Source: Gaiella sp.
Lineage (GTDB): Bacteria > Actinomycetota > Thermoleophilia > Gaiellales > Gaiellaceae
Assembly (NCBI GenBank): GCA_027493885.1
Contig: JAOSJZ010000001.1
Location: 124,001 to 188,000, forward strand
Length of the DNA: 64,000 nucleotides
Reading direction: 5' to 3'
This document shows positions 10,375-19,778 of the stretch, piece by piece. Each line of letters begins with the position of its first letter. The stretch's first letter is position 1. Position numbers and translations under genes: made by a program. Under the pieces are notes generated by a model. That model did not search any database, was not told the DNA's origin, and saw only the letters and a program-made list of their open reading frames with translations.

Positions 10375-11121
10375 ATGGCCCTCTCGGCGCGTGTCGCGCG
10401 GATCAACGTGACGCCGGTGAAGAGCCTGCGGCTGCACCACCCGGACGCGGTGGAGCTCGGGCTCGACGGCGCGCGCGAGGACAGGCGCTTCCTCCTCGTC
10501 GACGACGGCCGCCGGCTCTACAACGGCAAGCGCGACACGTCGCTCGTGCGGACGTCGGCCTCGTGGGAGCCCGAGTCGCGGGTGCTCGCGATGACGCTGC
10601 CCTCGGGCGAGCGCCTCGACGGGGCGGCAGTGCGGACCGGAGGCGCCCTCGTCAACGTCTACGGCCGCCAGGTGCGTGGGCACGTGATCGAGGGGCCGTG
10701 GGCGGACGCGCTGTCCGACCTCGCCGGCCGGTCGTTGACGCTCGTCGAGCGCGAGGACGGCACCTGGGCGACGGACGCCCGCCCGGCGACGCTCGTCTCG
10801 CGCGCGTCGCTCGGCCTGATCGACGGTGACGGACGCCGGTTCCGGATGCTCTTCGAGCTCGACGGGCTCGGCGAACACGGCGAAGACGCATGGCGAGGCA
10901 GGCGGCTGCGGGTGGGGGAGGCGACCCTGCTCGTCGGCGATCCCGTCCCGCGCTGCGCAGTCCCCTCCGCGAGCCCGGACACGGGCTGCCGCGACCGCGA
11001 CGTGCTCCGTGAGCTCGTCGAGCGGCGAGGGCTGGTGGACGGCGAGGCCTGTCTCGGCGTCTACGCCGACGTGCTCGAGCCGGGCCTGGTGCGGGTCGGG
11101 GACGCGATCACGCTTCTGTAG
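10375..11121 (+). CDS. MOSC domain-containing protein
   Basis: [46 protein letters not shown]. Confidence 0.8.
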   Translation: MALSARVARINVTPVKSLRLHHPDAVELGLDGAREDRRFLLVDDGRRLYNGKRDTSLVRTSASWEPESRVLAMTLPSGERLDGAAVRTGGALVNVYGRQVRGHVIEGPWADALSDLAGRSLTLVEREDGTWATDARPATLVSRASLGLIDGDGRRFRMLFELDGLGEHGEDAWRGRRLRVGEATLLVGDPVPRCAVPSASPDTGCRDRDVLRELVERRGLVDGEACLGVYADVLEPGLVRVGDAITLL

Positions 11122-11302
11122 GCGCGCCGGCGGCACGCCGGAGCTCCTCGAGCCGGCGCTGCTCGCGGTCTCGCTCGCCGAGGAGCCGCGACATCTCGCT
11201 GTGGTAGGCCATCCGCTCCTGGACGAGACGTGTCGTTCGCTGCCAGCGGGCCTCGTCCTCAGCCGTCCAGGGGGTCTTCTTCCGCTTCCTCTTCCTCGCC
11301 AT
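11108..11302 (-). CDS. small basic hypothetical protein
   Basis: MARKRKRKKTPWTAEDEARWQRTTRLVQERMAYHSEMSRLL. Confidence 0.5.
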   Translation of the reverse strand: MARKRKRKKTPWTAEDEARWQRTTRLVQERMAYHSEMSRLLGERDREQRRLEELRRAAGAPTEA

Positions 11303-11366
11303 CGTCGTCCTCCAGGATCCACTGGATCTGACGTGCCTCGTCGCGGATGTCCACGATCAACGCCAT
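11259..11366 (-). CDS. small acidic hypothetical protein
   Basis: MALIVDIRDEARQIQWILEDDDGEEEEAEEDPLDG. Confidence 0.4.
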   Translation of the reverse strand: MALIVDIRDEARQIQWILEDDDGEEEEAEEDPLDG

Positions 11367-11476
11367 GATCGTGGTGACGTCCTCGTGTGTCGCGACCGGC
11401 TCGTCCACCGCCTCAGGGTGCCAGAGCGTCACGTGGGGCGCCAGATGGCCGGAGGAGGCATGCCCCGCAGGGTCGG

Positions 11477-12202
11477 TCAGCGCGGGCGCCGGCAGACCCA
11501 GATCTGGTCCTCGCCGCCCTCGTACGGGCGGCGGTCGAACCAGCCGTAGAGCTCCTCGGCGACGAGGCCGGCGTCCTCGACGAGCGCGTTCCACTCCGCC
11601 GCGGAGAGCCAGTGAAGCTCGAACGTGGCTCCCTGGTCGGCGCCGCGCACCGAAAGCACAAGCGTCCGCGCCCGGACGTCCCAGTCGGCGCGCTCGAAGA
11701 TGCCCGGCTCGCGCTCCAGCCAGAGGCCGTCGGTCTCCTCGATGTCCTCGGGGCTCGGCGCGAAGACGTCGAACACGAGCCGCCCGCCGGGCTCGAGCAG
11801 CGACGCGGCGGCGGAGAGGGCACGGAGCTTCTCCTCCTCGTCGGGCAGGTGGAGCAGCGACCGGAACGGGACGGTGACAAGCGGGACGCGCTCGCGGACC
11901 GGGGGCTCCCGCAGGTCGCCGAGCCGGAGGTCGACGAGGTCCGCGACGCCCTCGCGCTCCGCATACCCGCGTGCGCCGGCGAGCATCTCCGGCGACTCGT
12001 CGACGCCGATCACGCGAATGCCCGCTCTCGCCACCGGAACGGCGATCCGCCCCGTCCCGACGGCCAGCTCGACGACCGGGCCTCCCGAGGCGAGGGCCTC
12101 CTCGACGTAGAACTCGACGTCCTCGACGACCGAGACCGACCAGGGGTCGTAGATCGTCGCGATGCGGTCGTAGAGGGCGGCGAGGTGGTCGCTCATCCCC
12201 AC
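11477..12202 (-). CDS. class I SAM-dependent methyltransferase
   Basis: GGPVVELAVGTGRIAVPVARAGIRVIGVDESPEML. Confidence 0.88.
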   Translation of the reverse strand: MGMSDHLAALYDRIATIYDPWSVSVVEDVEFYVEEALASGGPVVELAVGTGRIAVPVARAGIRVIGVDESPEMLAGARGYAEREGVADLVDLRLGDLREPPVRERVPLVTVPFRSLLHLPDEEEKLRALSAAASLLEPGGRLVFDVFAPSPEDIEETDGLWLEREPGIFERADWDVRARTLVLSVRGADQGATFELHWLSAAEWNALVEDAGLVAEELYGWFDRRPYEGGEDQIWVCRRPR

Positions 12203-12225
12203 GATTCAAGCAGCGGAGGTCCCTT

Positions 12226-12240
12226 GTGACACAGTGTCAC
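12226..12240. promoter_or_regulatory. perfect palindrome gtgacac-a-gtgtcac between divergent methyltransferase and pheS
   Basis: Direct reading. Confidence 0.45.
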
Positions 12241-12260
12241 TTGCTAGCCTCGATCCTCCC

Positions 12261-13256
12261 ATGGACGTCGAGGCGCTCGAGCAGGCGGCCCTCGCGGCGG
12301 TCGCCGCCGCGTCGTCGACCGATGCGATCGAGGCCGTGCGGGTCGAGTACCTCGGACGCAAGAGCGAGCTCAAGCTCGCGCTCCGCGAGGTGCGCGACCG
12401 CGAGACCGGGATAACGCTCAACGCCGCGCGCGAGCGGATCGAGGGGGCGGTCGGCGCGCGTGAGGCAGAGCTCGAGCGGGCGGAGCTCGACCGGCGTCTC
12501 GCCGAGGAGAGCGTCGACGTGACGCTGCCCGTCGGCGGGCACGAGCGTGGGCATCTGCACCTGATCACTCAGATCCGGCGCGAGGTGGAAGACGTCTTCC
12601 TCGGGCTCGGCTACCGCGTCGTCGACGGCCGCGAGGTCGAGACGACCCGGTACAACTTCGACGGGCTCAACTTCCCGCCGGGGCATCCCGCGCGCTCGCC
12701 ACTCGCGACGCTGTTCCTCGACGAGGACACGCTGCTGCGGACGGAGACGTCGCCCTCGCAGGTGCGGACGATGGAGGCGCAGCAGCCGCCCGTCTACATC
12801 GTCTCGCTCGGCCGCGTGTACCGCCGCGACACCCCGGACGCAACCCACACGCCGGTCTTCCATCAGGTCGAGGGGCTCGCAGTCGACGAGGGGATCACGC
12901 TGGGCGACCTGACCGGGACGCTCGACTTCCTCCTCAAGGCGCTCTTCGGCGCCGAGCGGCGCACCGAGTTCCGCACGCACTACTTCCCGTTCACCGAGCC
13001 CTCGATCGAGGCGTACGTTTCGTGCCACGTCTGCGACGGCGCCGGTTGCGCCGTCTGCCGCCACTCCGGGTGGATCGAGGTGGGCGGCGCCGGGATGGTC
13101 GACCCGAAGCTCTACGAGTTCGTCGGCTACGACTCCGAGCGCTACTCCGGCTTCGCGTTCGGCTGGGGGCTCGAGCGCATCGCCATGCTCCGCCACGAGT
13201 TCCCCGACCTGCGGGAGCTCTGGCGCAACGACCTCCGCTTCGCGAGGCAGTTCTAG
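12261..13256 (+). CDS. pheS: phenylalanyl-tRNA synthetase alpha subunit
   Basis: TRYNFDGLNFPPGHPAR; LLRTETSPSQVRTME; GFAFGWGLERIAMLRH. Confidence 0.96.
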   Translation: MDVEALEQAALAAVAAASSTDAIEAVRVEYLGRKSELKLALREVRDRETGITLNAARERIEGAVGAREAELERAELDRRLAEESVDVTLPVGGHERGHLHLITQIRREVEDVFLGLGYRVVDGREVETTRYNFDGLNFPPGHPARSPLATLFLDEDTLLRTETSPSQVRTMEAQQPPVYIVSLGRVYRRDTPDATHTPVFHQVEGLAVDEGITLGDLTGTLDFLLKALFGAERRTEFRTHYFPFTEPSIEAYVSCHVCDGAGCAVCRHSGWIEVGGAGMVDPKLYEFVGYDSERYSGFAFGWGLERIAMLRHEFPDLRELWRNDLRFARQF

Positions 13257-15550
13257 TGAAGGTTCCCGTCACGTGGCTGCGCGAGTACGTCGAGACGGCG
13301 GCATCGGCGCACGAGCTGGCACGGCGCCTGTCGATCTCGGCCACCGAGGTCGAGCGCGTGATCGACGCCGGCGTGCCCGACGTGGACGGCAACCTCGGGC
13401 ACTTCGTCGTCGGCCGCGTCCTCGCGGCCGAGGCGCATCCGAACGCCGACCGCCTCCAGCTCTGCCAGGTCGACGTCGGCAACCCGGATCCGCAGCAGAT
13501 CGTCTGCGGGGCGTGGAACTTCGGCGTCGGCGCGACCGTCGCCGTCGGCCTGCCCGGCGCGCGTCTGCCGGGCTTCCCGGGCCCGCTCGAGGAGCGTCTG
13601 CTGCGCGGTGAGGTCTCGCGTGGGATGATCCTCGCCGAGGACGAGGTCGGGCTCGGCCCCGACCATTCGGGGATCATGCTCCTCTCCGACGGGCTCGAGC
13701 CCGGCACCCCGCTCGGGGACGTCCTGCCGCTGGTTGACCAGGTGCTCGACGTGACGCCGACGATGAACCGGCCCGACCTGCTCTCGATGGTCGGCATTGC
13801 CCGCGAGGCGGCAGCGCTCTGCGACGGCGGCCTCCGCCTTCCCGACCCGGAGGAGCCCTCCGCGACGGGCGCGGAGCCGGTGGAGGTGGCGGTCGAGGAC
13901 TTCGGCGGCTGCCCGCGCTACATCGGGCGCGGGTTCCGCAACGTGCGGGTCGGCCCGTCGCCACAGTGGCTGCGGGCGCGCCTCCACCTCGCCGGGATGC
14001 GGTCGATCTCGAACGTCGTCGACGTGACAAACTACGTGATGCACGTCTGGGGAAGCCCGTTGCACGCGTTCGACCGGTCGAAGCTCGCCGGCGGCCGGAT
14101 CGTCGTCCGCCGCGCGCGCCCGGGCGAGACGCTGCGCACGCTCGACGGCACCGTGCGCGAGCTCGTCCCGGGCGACCTCTTGATCACCGACGGCGAGCGT
14201 GCCGTGGCGCTCGCGGCGATCATGGGCGGCCTCGACTCGGAGGTCTCGGAGCAGACGACCGAGGTGCTGCTCGAGGCCGCAAACTTCGAGCCGATCGGGA
14301 TCCTCAGGACGTCCGAGCGCCTCTCGCTGCGCACGGAGGGATCGAACAGGTGGGAGAAGGGCGTCGACCCGTACGCCGCAGCGCCGGCCGCGGCGCTCGC
14401 GAGCCGGATGCTCGTCGACCTCGCGGGTGCCGAGCCGGCCGGCTCCGTCGACGTGAACGACGGCCTCCCGAAGCGGCCGGTCGTCACGCTTCGCCCCGAG
14501 CGGGCGAGCGCGCTCATCGGTCTCGACGTTCCCGCAGACGAGCAGCGCGCGATCCTCGAGCGGCTCGACTTCGTGGTGGACGACGGCTGGCGCGTCACCG
14601 TCCCGACGTTTCGCGCCCGCGACGTGACCCGCGAGATCGACGTCGTCGAGGAGGTCGCACGCGTCGTCCTCGACCGGGTGCCGCTGACGATGCCGCTCCG
14701 CCGCGCGGTCGCCGGGCACCTCACGCCCGAGCAGCTGTTCCGCCGCTCGCTGGAGGACGTCCTCGTCGGCGCGGGCTTCTCCGAGGCGTACACCTGGAGC
14801 CTCACCCCGTCCGACCCCGACCCCTCCGCGCTGCGGCTGCCGGATCCGATGAGCGGCGAGCACGCGGTGCTGCGCACGACGCTCCGTCACGGTCTCGTGG
14901 AGGCGGCCCGCGTCAACGTCGACGCGGGCAACGAGCCGATCCGGCTGTTCGAGCTCGCGCGGGTGTACCTCCCCTCGGGCGAGCAGCTCCCCCGGGAGCG
15001 CTGGCGTCTCGGGGGTATCACGGAGGGCGGCTTCGCGGCGGCGCGCGGTGCGGTGGAGGCGATCTACGAGGCGTCCCACCTCCCGCTCGACGTACGGCGG
15101 ATCACCCTCGGGCACCTCCACCCGGGCAAGGCGGCGGAGACGGACGCCGGCTGGCTCGGGGAGCTCCACCCGACGCTGCTCGAGGGCGCGTGGGGCGTGT
15201 TCGAGCTCGACGTCGCCGACCTGATGGCCCCGCTACCCGAGCGGATCCTCTACGAAGACGTGATCACCTTCCCCGCCGTCCGCCAGGACGTCGCCGTCGC
15301 GGTCGACGAGGAGGTCGAGGCCGGCGCCATCGTCGCCGTCGTGCACGAGGCGGGCGGGGCCGAGCTCCGCGAGGCCCGGGTCTTCGACGTCTACCACGGC
15401 GAGCAGGTCGGCGAGGGAAGGAAGTCCGTCGCGCTGCATCTCGTCTTCCAGGCACCCGACCGGACCCTCACCGACGAGGAGGCGGCCGCCGTCCGCGACC
15501 GGATCGTCGCCGCCCTCGCCGAGCGGTTCGGCGCCGAGCTACGAGCCTAG
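13256..15550 (+). CDS. pheT: phenylalanyl-tRNA synthetase beta subunit
   Basis: VKVPVTWLREYVE; GTPLGDVLPLVDQVLDVTPTMNRPDLLSMVGIAREAA; 1-bp overlap with pheS. Confidence 0.96.
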   Translation: MKVPVTWLREYVETAASAHELARRLSISATEVERVIDAGVPDVDGNLGHFVVGRVLAAEAHPNADRLQLCQVDVGNPDPQQIVCGAWNFGVGATVAVGLPGARLPGFPGPLEERLLRGEVSRGMILAEDEVGLGPDHSGIMLLSDGLEPGTPLGDVLPLVDQVLDVTPTMNRPDLLSMVGIAREAAALCDGGLRLPDPEEPSATGAEPVEVAVEDFGGCPRYIGRGFRNVRVGPSPQWLRARLHLAGMRSISNVVDVTNYVMHVWGSPLHAFDRSKLAGGRIVVRRARPGETLRTLDGTVRELVPGDLLITDGERAVALAAIMGGLDSEVSEQTTEVLLEAANFEPIGILRTSERLSLRTEGSNRWEKGVDPYAAAPAAALASRMLVDLAGAEPAGSVDVNDGLPKRPVVTLRPERASALIGLDVPADEQRAILERLDFVVDDGWRVTVPTFRARDVTREIDVVEEVARVVLDRVPLTMPLRRAVAGHLTPEQLFRRSLEDVLVGAGFSEAYTWSLTPSDPDPSALRLPDPMSGEHAVLRTTLRHGLVEAARVNVDAGNEPIRLFELARVYLPSGEQLPRERWRLGGITEGGFAAARGAVEAIYEASHLPLDVRRITLGHLHPGKAAETDAGWLGELHPTLLEGAWGVFELDVADLMAPLPERILYEDVITFPAVRQDVAVAVDEEVEAGAIVAVVHEAGGAELREARVFDVYHGEQVGEGRKSVALHLVFQAPDRTLTDEEAAAVRDRIVAALAERFGAELRA

Positions 15551-15581
15551 CCCAGGTGCCTCGACGTGGCCGCAGGCCGCG

Positions 15582-16247
15582 TCAGAGTGCCTTGCCGCCG
15601 ACGTACCAGACGGGGCCCTGCGTCGCGACGTTGTCCGTGTCGGAGACGACGCGCAGCACCGAGACGGTACCCTCGAGCCCTTCTTCGTCGAGCCGCTCGA
15701 AGCAGCGGCGGGCCATCTCCGGCGAGACGCCGTAGCCCGTCCTGCTCGCGCAGCGGAACGTGAAGCCGACGGTGCCGCGCTCGCGCGTCGGGTTGAGCGG
15801 CGCGCAGAGCAGCGCGGCCCTGGGGAGGAGCGCGCTCGAGCCGAGCTCGAGGAGGCAGAGCAGGTCGCTCCACCCCGACGGGAGCTCGGCGAGCGCGGCT
15901 TCCCACATCTCGGCCACGGGCGTCGCCTGCCGCTCGGGCACTCGCTCCGCGTCGGCGTCGCGCGTCCCGATCGCCTCCTGCTCGAGGACGCACCAGATGC
16001 GGCCCCGGTCGAGGCGCGCGAAGAGCCGGCGGGCGGCTTCCGGCCCGGACGCGCCACCCGCGCGCCGGACGGTGACCGCCAGCCGGTCACCGACGTGCCC
16101 GACGTTCATCGGCCCGAGGATCCGCGCGGCCTCGCCGAGCTCGCCCGGCTGCTCCATCGTGAGCCGGAGGGCGACCGTCTCCCAGTCGGGAGGGAGCCGG
16201 CGCTCCAGGGCGGCCCACTGGTCCACGAGCTTCACGGCGGTCAGCAT
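15582..16247 (-). CDS. hypothetical protein
   Basis: 221-aa ORF, MLTAVKLVDQWAALERRLPPDWETVALRL. Confidence 0.6.
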   Translation of the reverse strand: MLTAVKLVDQWAALERRLPPDWETVALRLTMEQPGELGEAARILGPMNVGHVGDRLAVTVRRAGGASGPEAARRLFARLDRGRIWCVLEQEAIGTRDADAERVPERQATPVAEMWEAALAELPSGWSDLLCLLELGSSALLPRAALLCAPLNPTRERGTVGFTFRCASRTGYGVSPEMARRCFERLDEEGLEGTVSVLRVVSDTDNVATQGPVWYVGGKAL

Positions 16248-16325
16248 AATGACCCTCGTGACCCGGGTCGCAGCACACGAGCGCGCCGGATCGGCTCCCG
16301 ACGTCGACGCCCGGCGTGATCACTG

Positions 16326-17600
16326 ATGGCGACCGACGTCAAGCTTCCGAATCTCGGCCAGGGGATGGAGTCAGGCGTCATCGTCCGCTGGCTCAAGTCG
16401 GAGGGTGAGACGGTCGCCAAGGGCGATCCGCTCTACGAGCTCGACACCGACAAGGTGACCCAGGAGGTCGAGTCGGAGGTCGACGGCGTCCTGGAGAAGA
16501 TCGTTGTTCCCGAGGGGGAGGTCGCAGTGGGGGCAACGGTGGCGATCATCGGCGACAACGGCGCTGCGCCGGGTGGGGCGGCCGAGGCGCCGGCCGTCGA
16601 GCCTCCGGTGACGCCCGAGCCGGCCGAAGAGCGTCGAGCGGCGCCGGAGCAGGCTGCCCCGCAGCCGCCGCCTTCTCCCGCAGGGGACGGCGAGCGCGCC
16701 GAGGCGCCGGAGCCGCCGCCGGCCGCGGCCCCGAGCGACGGCGCGCGGATCAAGGCGAGCCCTCTCGCCCGCAGGATCGCCCGTGAGCGCGGCGTCGAGC
16801 TGCTCGCGCTCCGGGGAACCGGGCCCGAGGGGCGGATCCTCGCCGGGGACGTCGAGCAGGCGGCCGCCGGAGCCCCGGCCGCGCCGGCTGCCCCGTCGCC
16901 GGCCCCGCGGCGCACGGGTGAGGTCGAGGTGGTGAAGCTCACGTCGATCCGCAAGACGATCGCGAAGCGGCTCACCGAGGCGTGGTCGGCACCGGTGTTC
17001 CAGCTCGGCGTCTCCGCGGAGATGACCGAGGTGCTCGCGCTGCGCGAACAGCTCGTCGCGCGCATGGCCGAGGGCGATGCGAAGCCGACCGTGAACGACA
17101 TCCTCGTGAAGCTGGCCGCCGTGGCGCTCACGCGACATCCGGCGGTCAACGCGACGTTCACGGGCGACGAGATCCATCGGCATCCGGCGGCCGACGTCGG
17201 GATCGCGGTCGCGGCGCCTCAGGGGCTCGTCGTCCCGGTGATCCGCGACGCCGGCCGGCTCACGGTGCGCGAGATCGCCTCTACGCGCGCCGACCTCGTG
17301 ACGCGGGCTCGCGACTCGAAGCTCACGCTCGAGGATCTGGGAGGCGGCACGTTCACGATCTCGAACCTGGGGATGTTCGGCGTGGAACAGTTCACCGCCG
17401 TTCTCAACCCCCCGCAGGTCGCGATCCTGGCGATCGGGGCGGTGAAGGACGAGCCGGTCGTGCGGGACGGGGAGCTCGACGTGGCGCCGATCCTGCGCAT
17501 GGTGCTGACGTGCGACCACCGCGCGATCGACGGCGCGGACGGCGCGCAGTATCTGCAGACGCTCGTCGCGCTCGTCGAGCAGCCCGCGCTGGGGTTGTGA
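16326..17600 (+). CDS. 2-oxo acid dehydrogenase E2 (dihydrolipoamide acyltransferase)
   Basis: Lipoyl site LYELDTDKVTQEVESEVDG; peripheral-subunit binding ASPLARRIARERGVEL; catalytic VLTCDHRAIDGADGA. Confidence 0.93.
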   Translation: MATDVKLPNLGQGMESGVIVRWLKSEGETVAKGDPLYELDTDKVTQEVESEVDGVLEKIVVPEGEVAVGATVAIIGDNGAAPGGAAEAPAVEPPVTPEPAEERRAAPEQAAPQPPPSPAGDGERAEAPEPPPAAAPSDGARIKASPLARRIARERGVELLALRGTGPEGRILAGDVEQAAAGAPAAPAAPSPAPRRTGEVEVVKLTSIRKTIAKRLTEAWSAPVFQLGVSAEMTEVLALREQLVARMAEGDAKPTVNDILVKLAAVALTRHPAVNATFTGDEIHRHPAADVGIAVAAPQGLVVPVIRDAGRLTVREIASTRADLVTRARDSKLTLEDLGGGTFTISNLGMFGVEQFTAVLNPPQVAILAIGAVKDEPVVRDGELDVAPILRMVLTCDHRAIDGADGAQYLQTLVALVEQPALGL

Positions 17601-18112
17601 GCACGGGCGAGACCGACGATCCGTCGCCGGTCGTCCTCAGGCGCGGCGGGGCGCAGGACCTGCGCTTCCTGCGCGACATGCTGCACCACGCGTACTACTG
17701 GAAGGAGCGCGCGCCCACGTCGGGGCCCGGTCCCGTCGCTCTCTACGTCAAGGCCTGGGGGCGCCGCGGGGATACCGCGGTCGTGGCGCTCGACAAGGGC
17801 TTCCCCGTCGGTGCCGCGTGGTACCGGCTCTTCTCCCGCGACCGGCCCGGCTTCGGCTTCGTCGACGAAGACACCCCGGAGCTCGCGATCGCGGTGGTGC
17901 CGAACGCTCGCGGGCGCGGCTTCGGCGCGGCGCTCCTCACCTCGCTCCTCGATCGCGCGCGTGCGGACGGCTACCCGGCGATCTCGCTCAGCGTCGACCG
18001 CGCCAACGCCGGGGCGATCGAGCTCTACGAGCGCTACGGCTTCGCGCGCGTCGGCGAGAACGACGACTCCGTCACGATGGTCGCTCCCCTGGCCGGGTCG
18101 GCGACCGTCTAG
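17597..18112 (+). CDS. GNAT family N-acetyltransferase
   Basis: AVVPNARGRGFGAALLTSLLDRARADG; ELYERYGFARVGEN. Confidence 0.85.
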   Translation: MSTGETDDPSPVVLRRGGAQDLRFLRDMLHHAYYWKERAPTSGPGPVALYVKAWGRRGDTAVVALDKGFPVGAAWYRLFSRDRPGFGFVDEDTPELAIAVVPNARGRGFGAALLTSLLDRARADGYPAISLSVDRANAGAIELYERYGFARVGENDDSVTMVAPLAGSATV

Positions 18113-18122
18113 GGTTCGGGTC

Positions 18123-19511
18123 GTGAATGTCGACGTCGCGGTCCTGGGTGGCGGCCCGGCCGGGTACACCGCCGCGATCCGCGCCGCGCAGCTCGGCGGC
18201 AAGGTCGCCTGCATCGAGGTGGAGCCGAAGCTCGGCGGCACGTGCCTGCGGGTCGGGTGCATCCCGACGAAAGCGTGGGTGCAGAGCGCGCACGCGTACC
18301 ACGATGCGCGCGAGAGGTTCGCGAAGCTCGGCGTACGGACAGCGGAGCCCGAGCTCGACTTCGCGACCGTCGTAACGTGGAAGGATGCGGTCGTCGACCA
18401 GATGACGGGCGGTGTCGCCTCGCTCTTCAAGGCAAACGGCGTCGAGTGGGTCAACGGGCGGGGGACGTTCACCGGCCCGAGCACGATCGCGATCGAGGGT
18501 GGCGAGGACGTCACCTTCACGAGCGCGATCGTCGCGACGGGCTCCTATCCGACCCGGCCGCCGATCCCGGGCCTCGACTCGCCGCGCTGTGTCGACTCCA
18601 CGGGCCTGCTCTCCCAGACCGAGGTGCCGGCACGGCTCGTCGTCCTCGGCGGCGGGATCATCGGCTGCGAGTTCGCGTCGATCTTCAACCGCTTCGGCAC
18701 CGAGGTGACGATCGTCGAGATGCTGCCGCACCTGATCCCGACCGAGGACGAGGATGCGTCGAAGGAGCTGGAGAAGGCATTCCGCAAGCGCGGCATCGCG
18801 CAGCACCTCTCGAAGCAGTGCACGCAGGTCGACGACCACGGCTCACACCTGACGGTCCACTTCGGCGAGGGCGAGACGGTCGACTGCGACCTGATGCTCG
18901 TCTCGGTCGGGCGCGCCGCGCTCGCCGAGGGCATCGGTCTCGAGGCCGCCGGGGTGACGTTCGACCGCAAGGGGGTCGGCACCGACGGTCATCGCCGCAC
19001 CAACGTCCCGAACATCTATGCGGCGGGCGACGTGGCGGGCTACTGGCAGCTCGCCCACACCGGCTTCCGCGAGGGCGAGGTCGCGGCCGAGAACGCGATG
19101 GGGCACGAGGCGACGATCGGCGATCCCGCCGTACCGCGTCCGATCTATACGGACCCGGAGGTCGCGGGCGTCGGGCTCACCGAGGCGCAGGCGCGCGCGG
19201 TGCACGGTGACGCGGTGGTCGTCGGCCGCTGCCCCTGGGCCGCGATCGCGCGCGCCGTCATGTCCGGCGACACGACCGGCTGGGTGAAGACGATCCACGA
19301 GTCGACGTACGGCGAGCTGCTCGGCGTCGTGATCGTCGGCCCCCACGCGACCGACCTGATCGGCGAGGCGGTCGTCGCGCTCGACGCGGAGTCGACGATC
19401 GAGACCGTCGCCGACGGCGTCGCGCCGCATCCGACGCTGGCCGAGGGGATCAAGGAGGCGGCGCTCGTCGCCCTCGGCCGCGCGATCCACCTCCCGCCCC
19501 GGCGAAGATAA
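18123..19511 (+). CDS. lpdA: dihydrolipoyl dehydrogenase (E3)
   Basis: KLGGTCLRVGCIPTKAW redox motif; FAD/NAD Rossmann motifs. Confidence 0.93.
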   Translation: MNVDVAVLGGGPAGYTAAIRAAQLGGKVACIEVEPKLGGTCLRVGCIPTKAWVQSAHAYHDARERFAKLGVRTAEPELDFATVVTWKDAVVDQMTGGVASLFKANGVEWVNGRGTFTGPSTIAIEGGEDVTFTSAIVATGSYPTRPPIPGLDSPRCVDSTGLLSQTEVPARLVVLGGGIIGCEFASIFNRFGTEVTIVEMLPHLIPTEDEDASKELEKAFRKRGIAQHLSKQCTQVDDHGSHLTVHFGEGETVDCDLMLVSVGRAALAEGIGLEAAGVTFDRKGVGTDGHRRTNVPNIYAAGDVAGYWQLAHTGFREGEVAAENAMGHEATIGDPAVPRPIYTDPEVAGVGLTEAQARAVHGDAVVVGRCPWAAIARAVMSGDTTGWVKTIHESTYGELLGVVIVGPHATDLIGEAVVALDAESTIETVADGVAPHPTLAEGIKEAALVALGRAIHLPPRRR

Positions 19512-19520
19512 GCTCGCACG

Positions 19521-19778
19521 ATGAAGAGCCGCCGCAACGCGCTGCTCTGGGCCATCGGCTGGTGGCTCGTGCGCCGCCAGCTCAGGCGGCGCGCTGCGGT
19601 CGCCGTCGCGGGTGTCGCCGCGGGCACGGCAGCGCGGCGCGGCCGGCTTCGCGCCGTCCTCGGCGCGCTCGTGCTCGTCGGCCTCCTCGCCGCTGCCTTC
19701 GTCGCCTGGCGCAGGCTCGCGGCCCGTCCGGGAGCGCCCCCGACCGTCGAGCCGCTGCCGGAGGACGCCGCGGCGTGA
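19521..19778 (+). CDS. small membrane protein
   Basis: 85-aa ORF with hydrophobic segment, overlaps hisC start by 4 bp. Confidence 0.5.
   Translation: MKSRRNALLWAIGWWLVRRQLRRRAAVAVAGVAAGTAARRGRLRAVLGALVLVGLLAAAFVAWRRLAARPGAPPTVEPLPEDAAA

Noticed and set aside
13253-15169. 638-aa minus-strand ORF antisense to pheT
   Set aside because: Low-complexity Arg/Asp/Glu-rich translation typical of GC-rich antisense frames; pheT is unambiguous.
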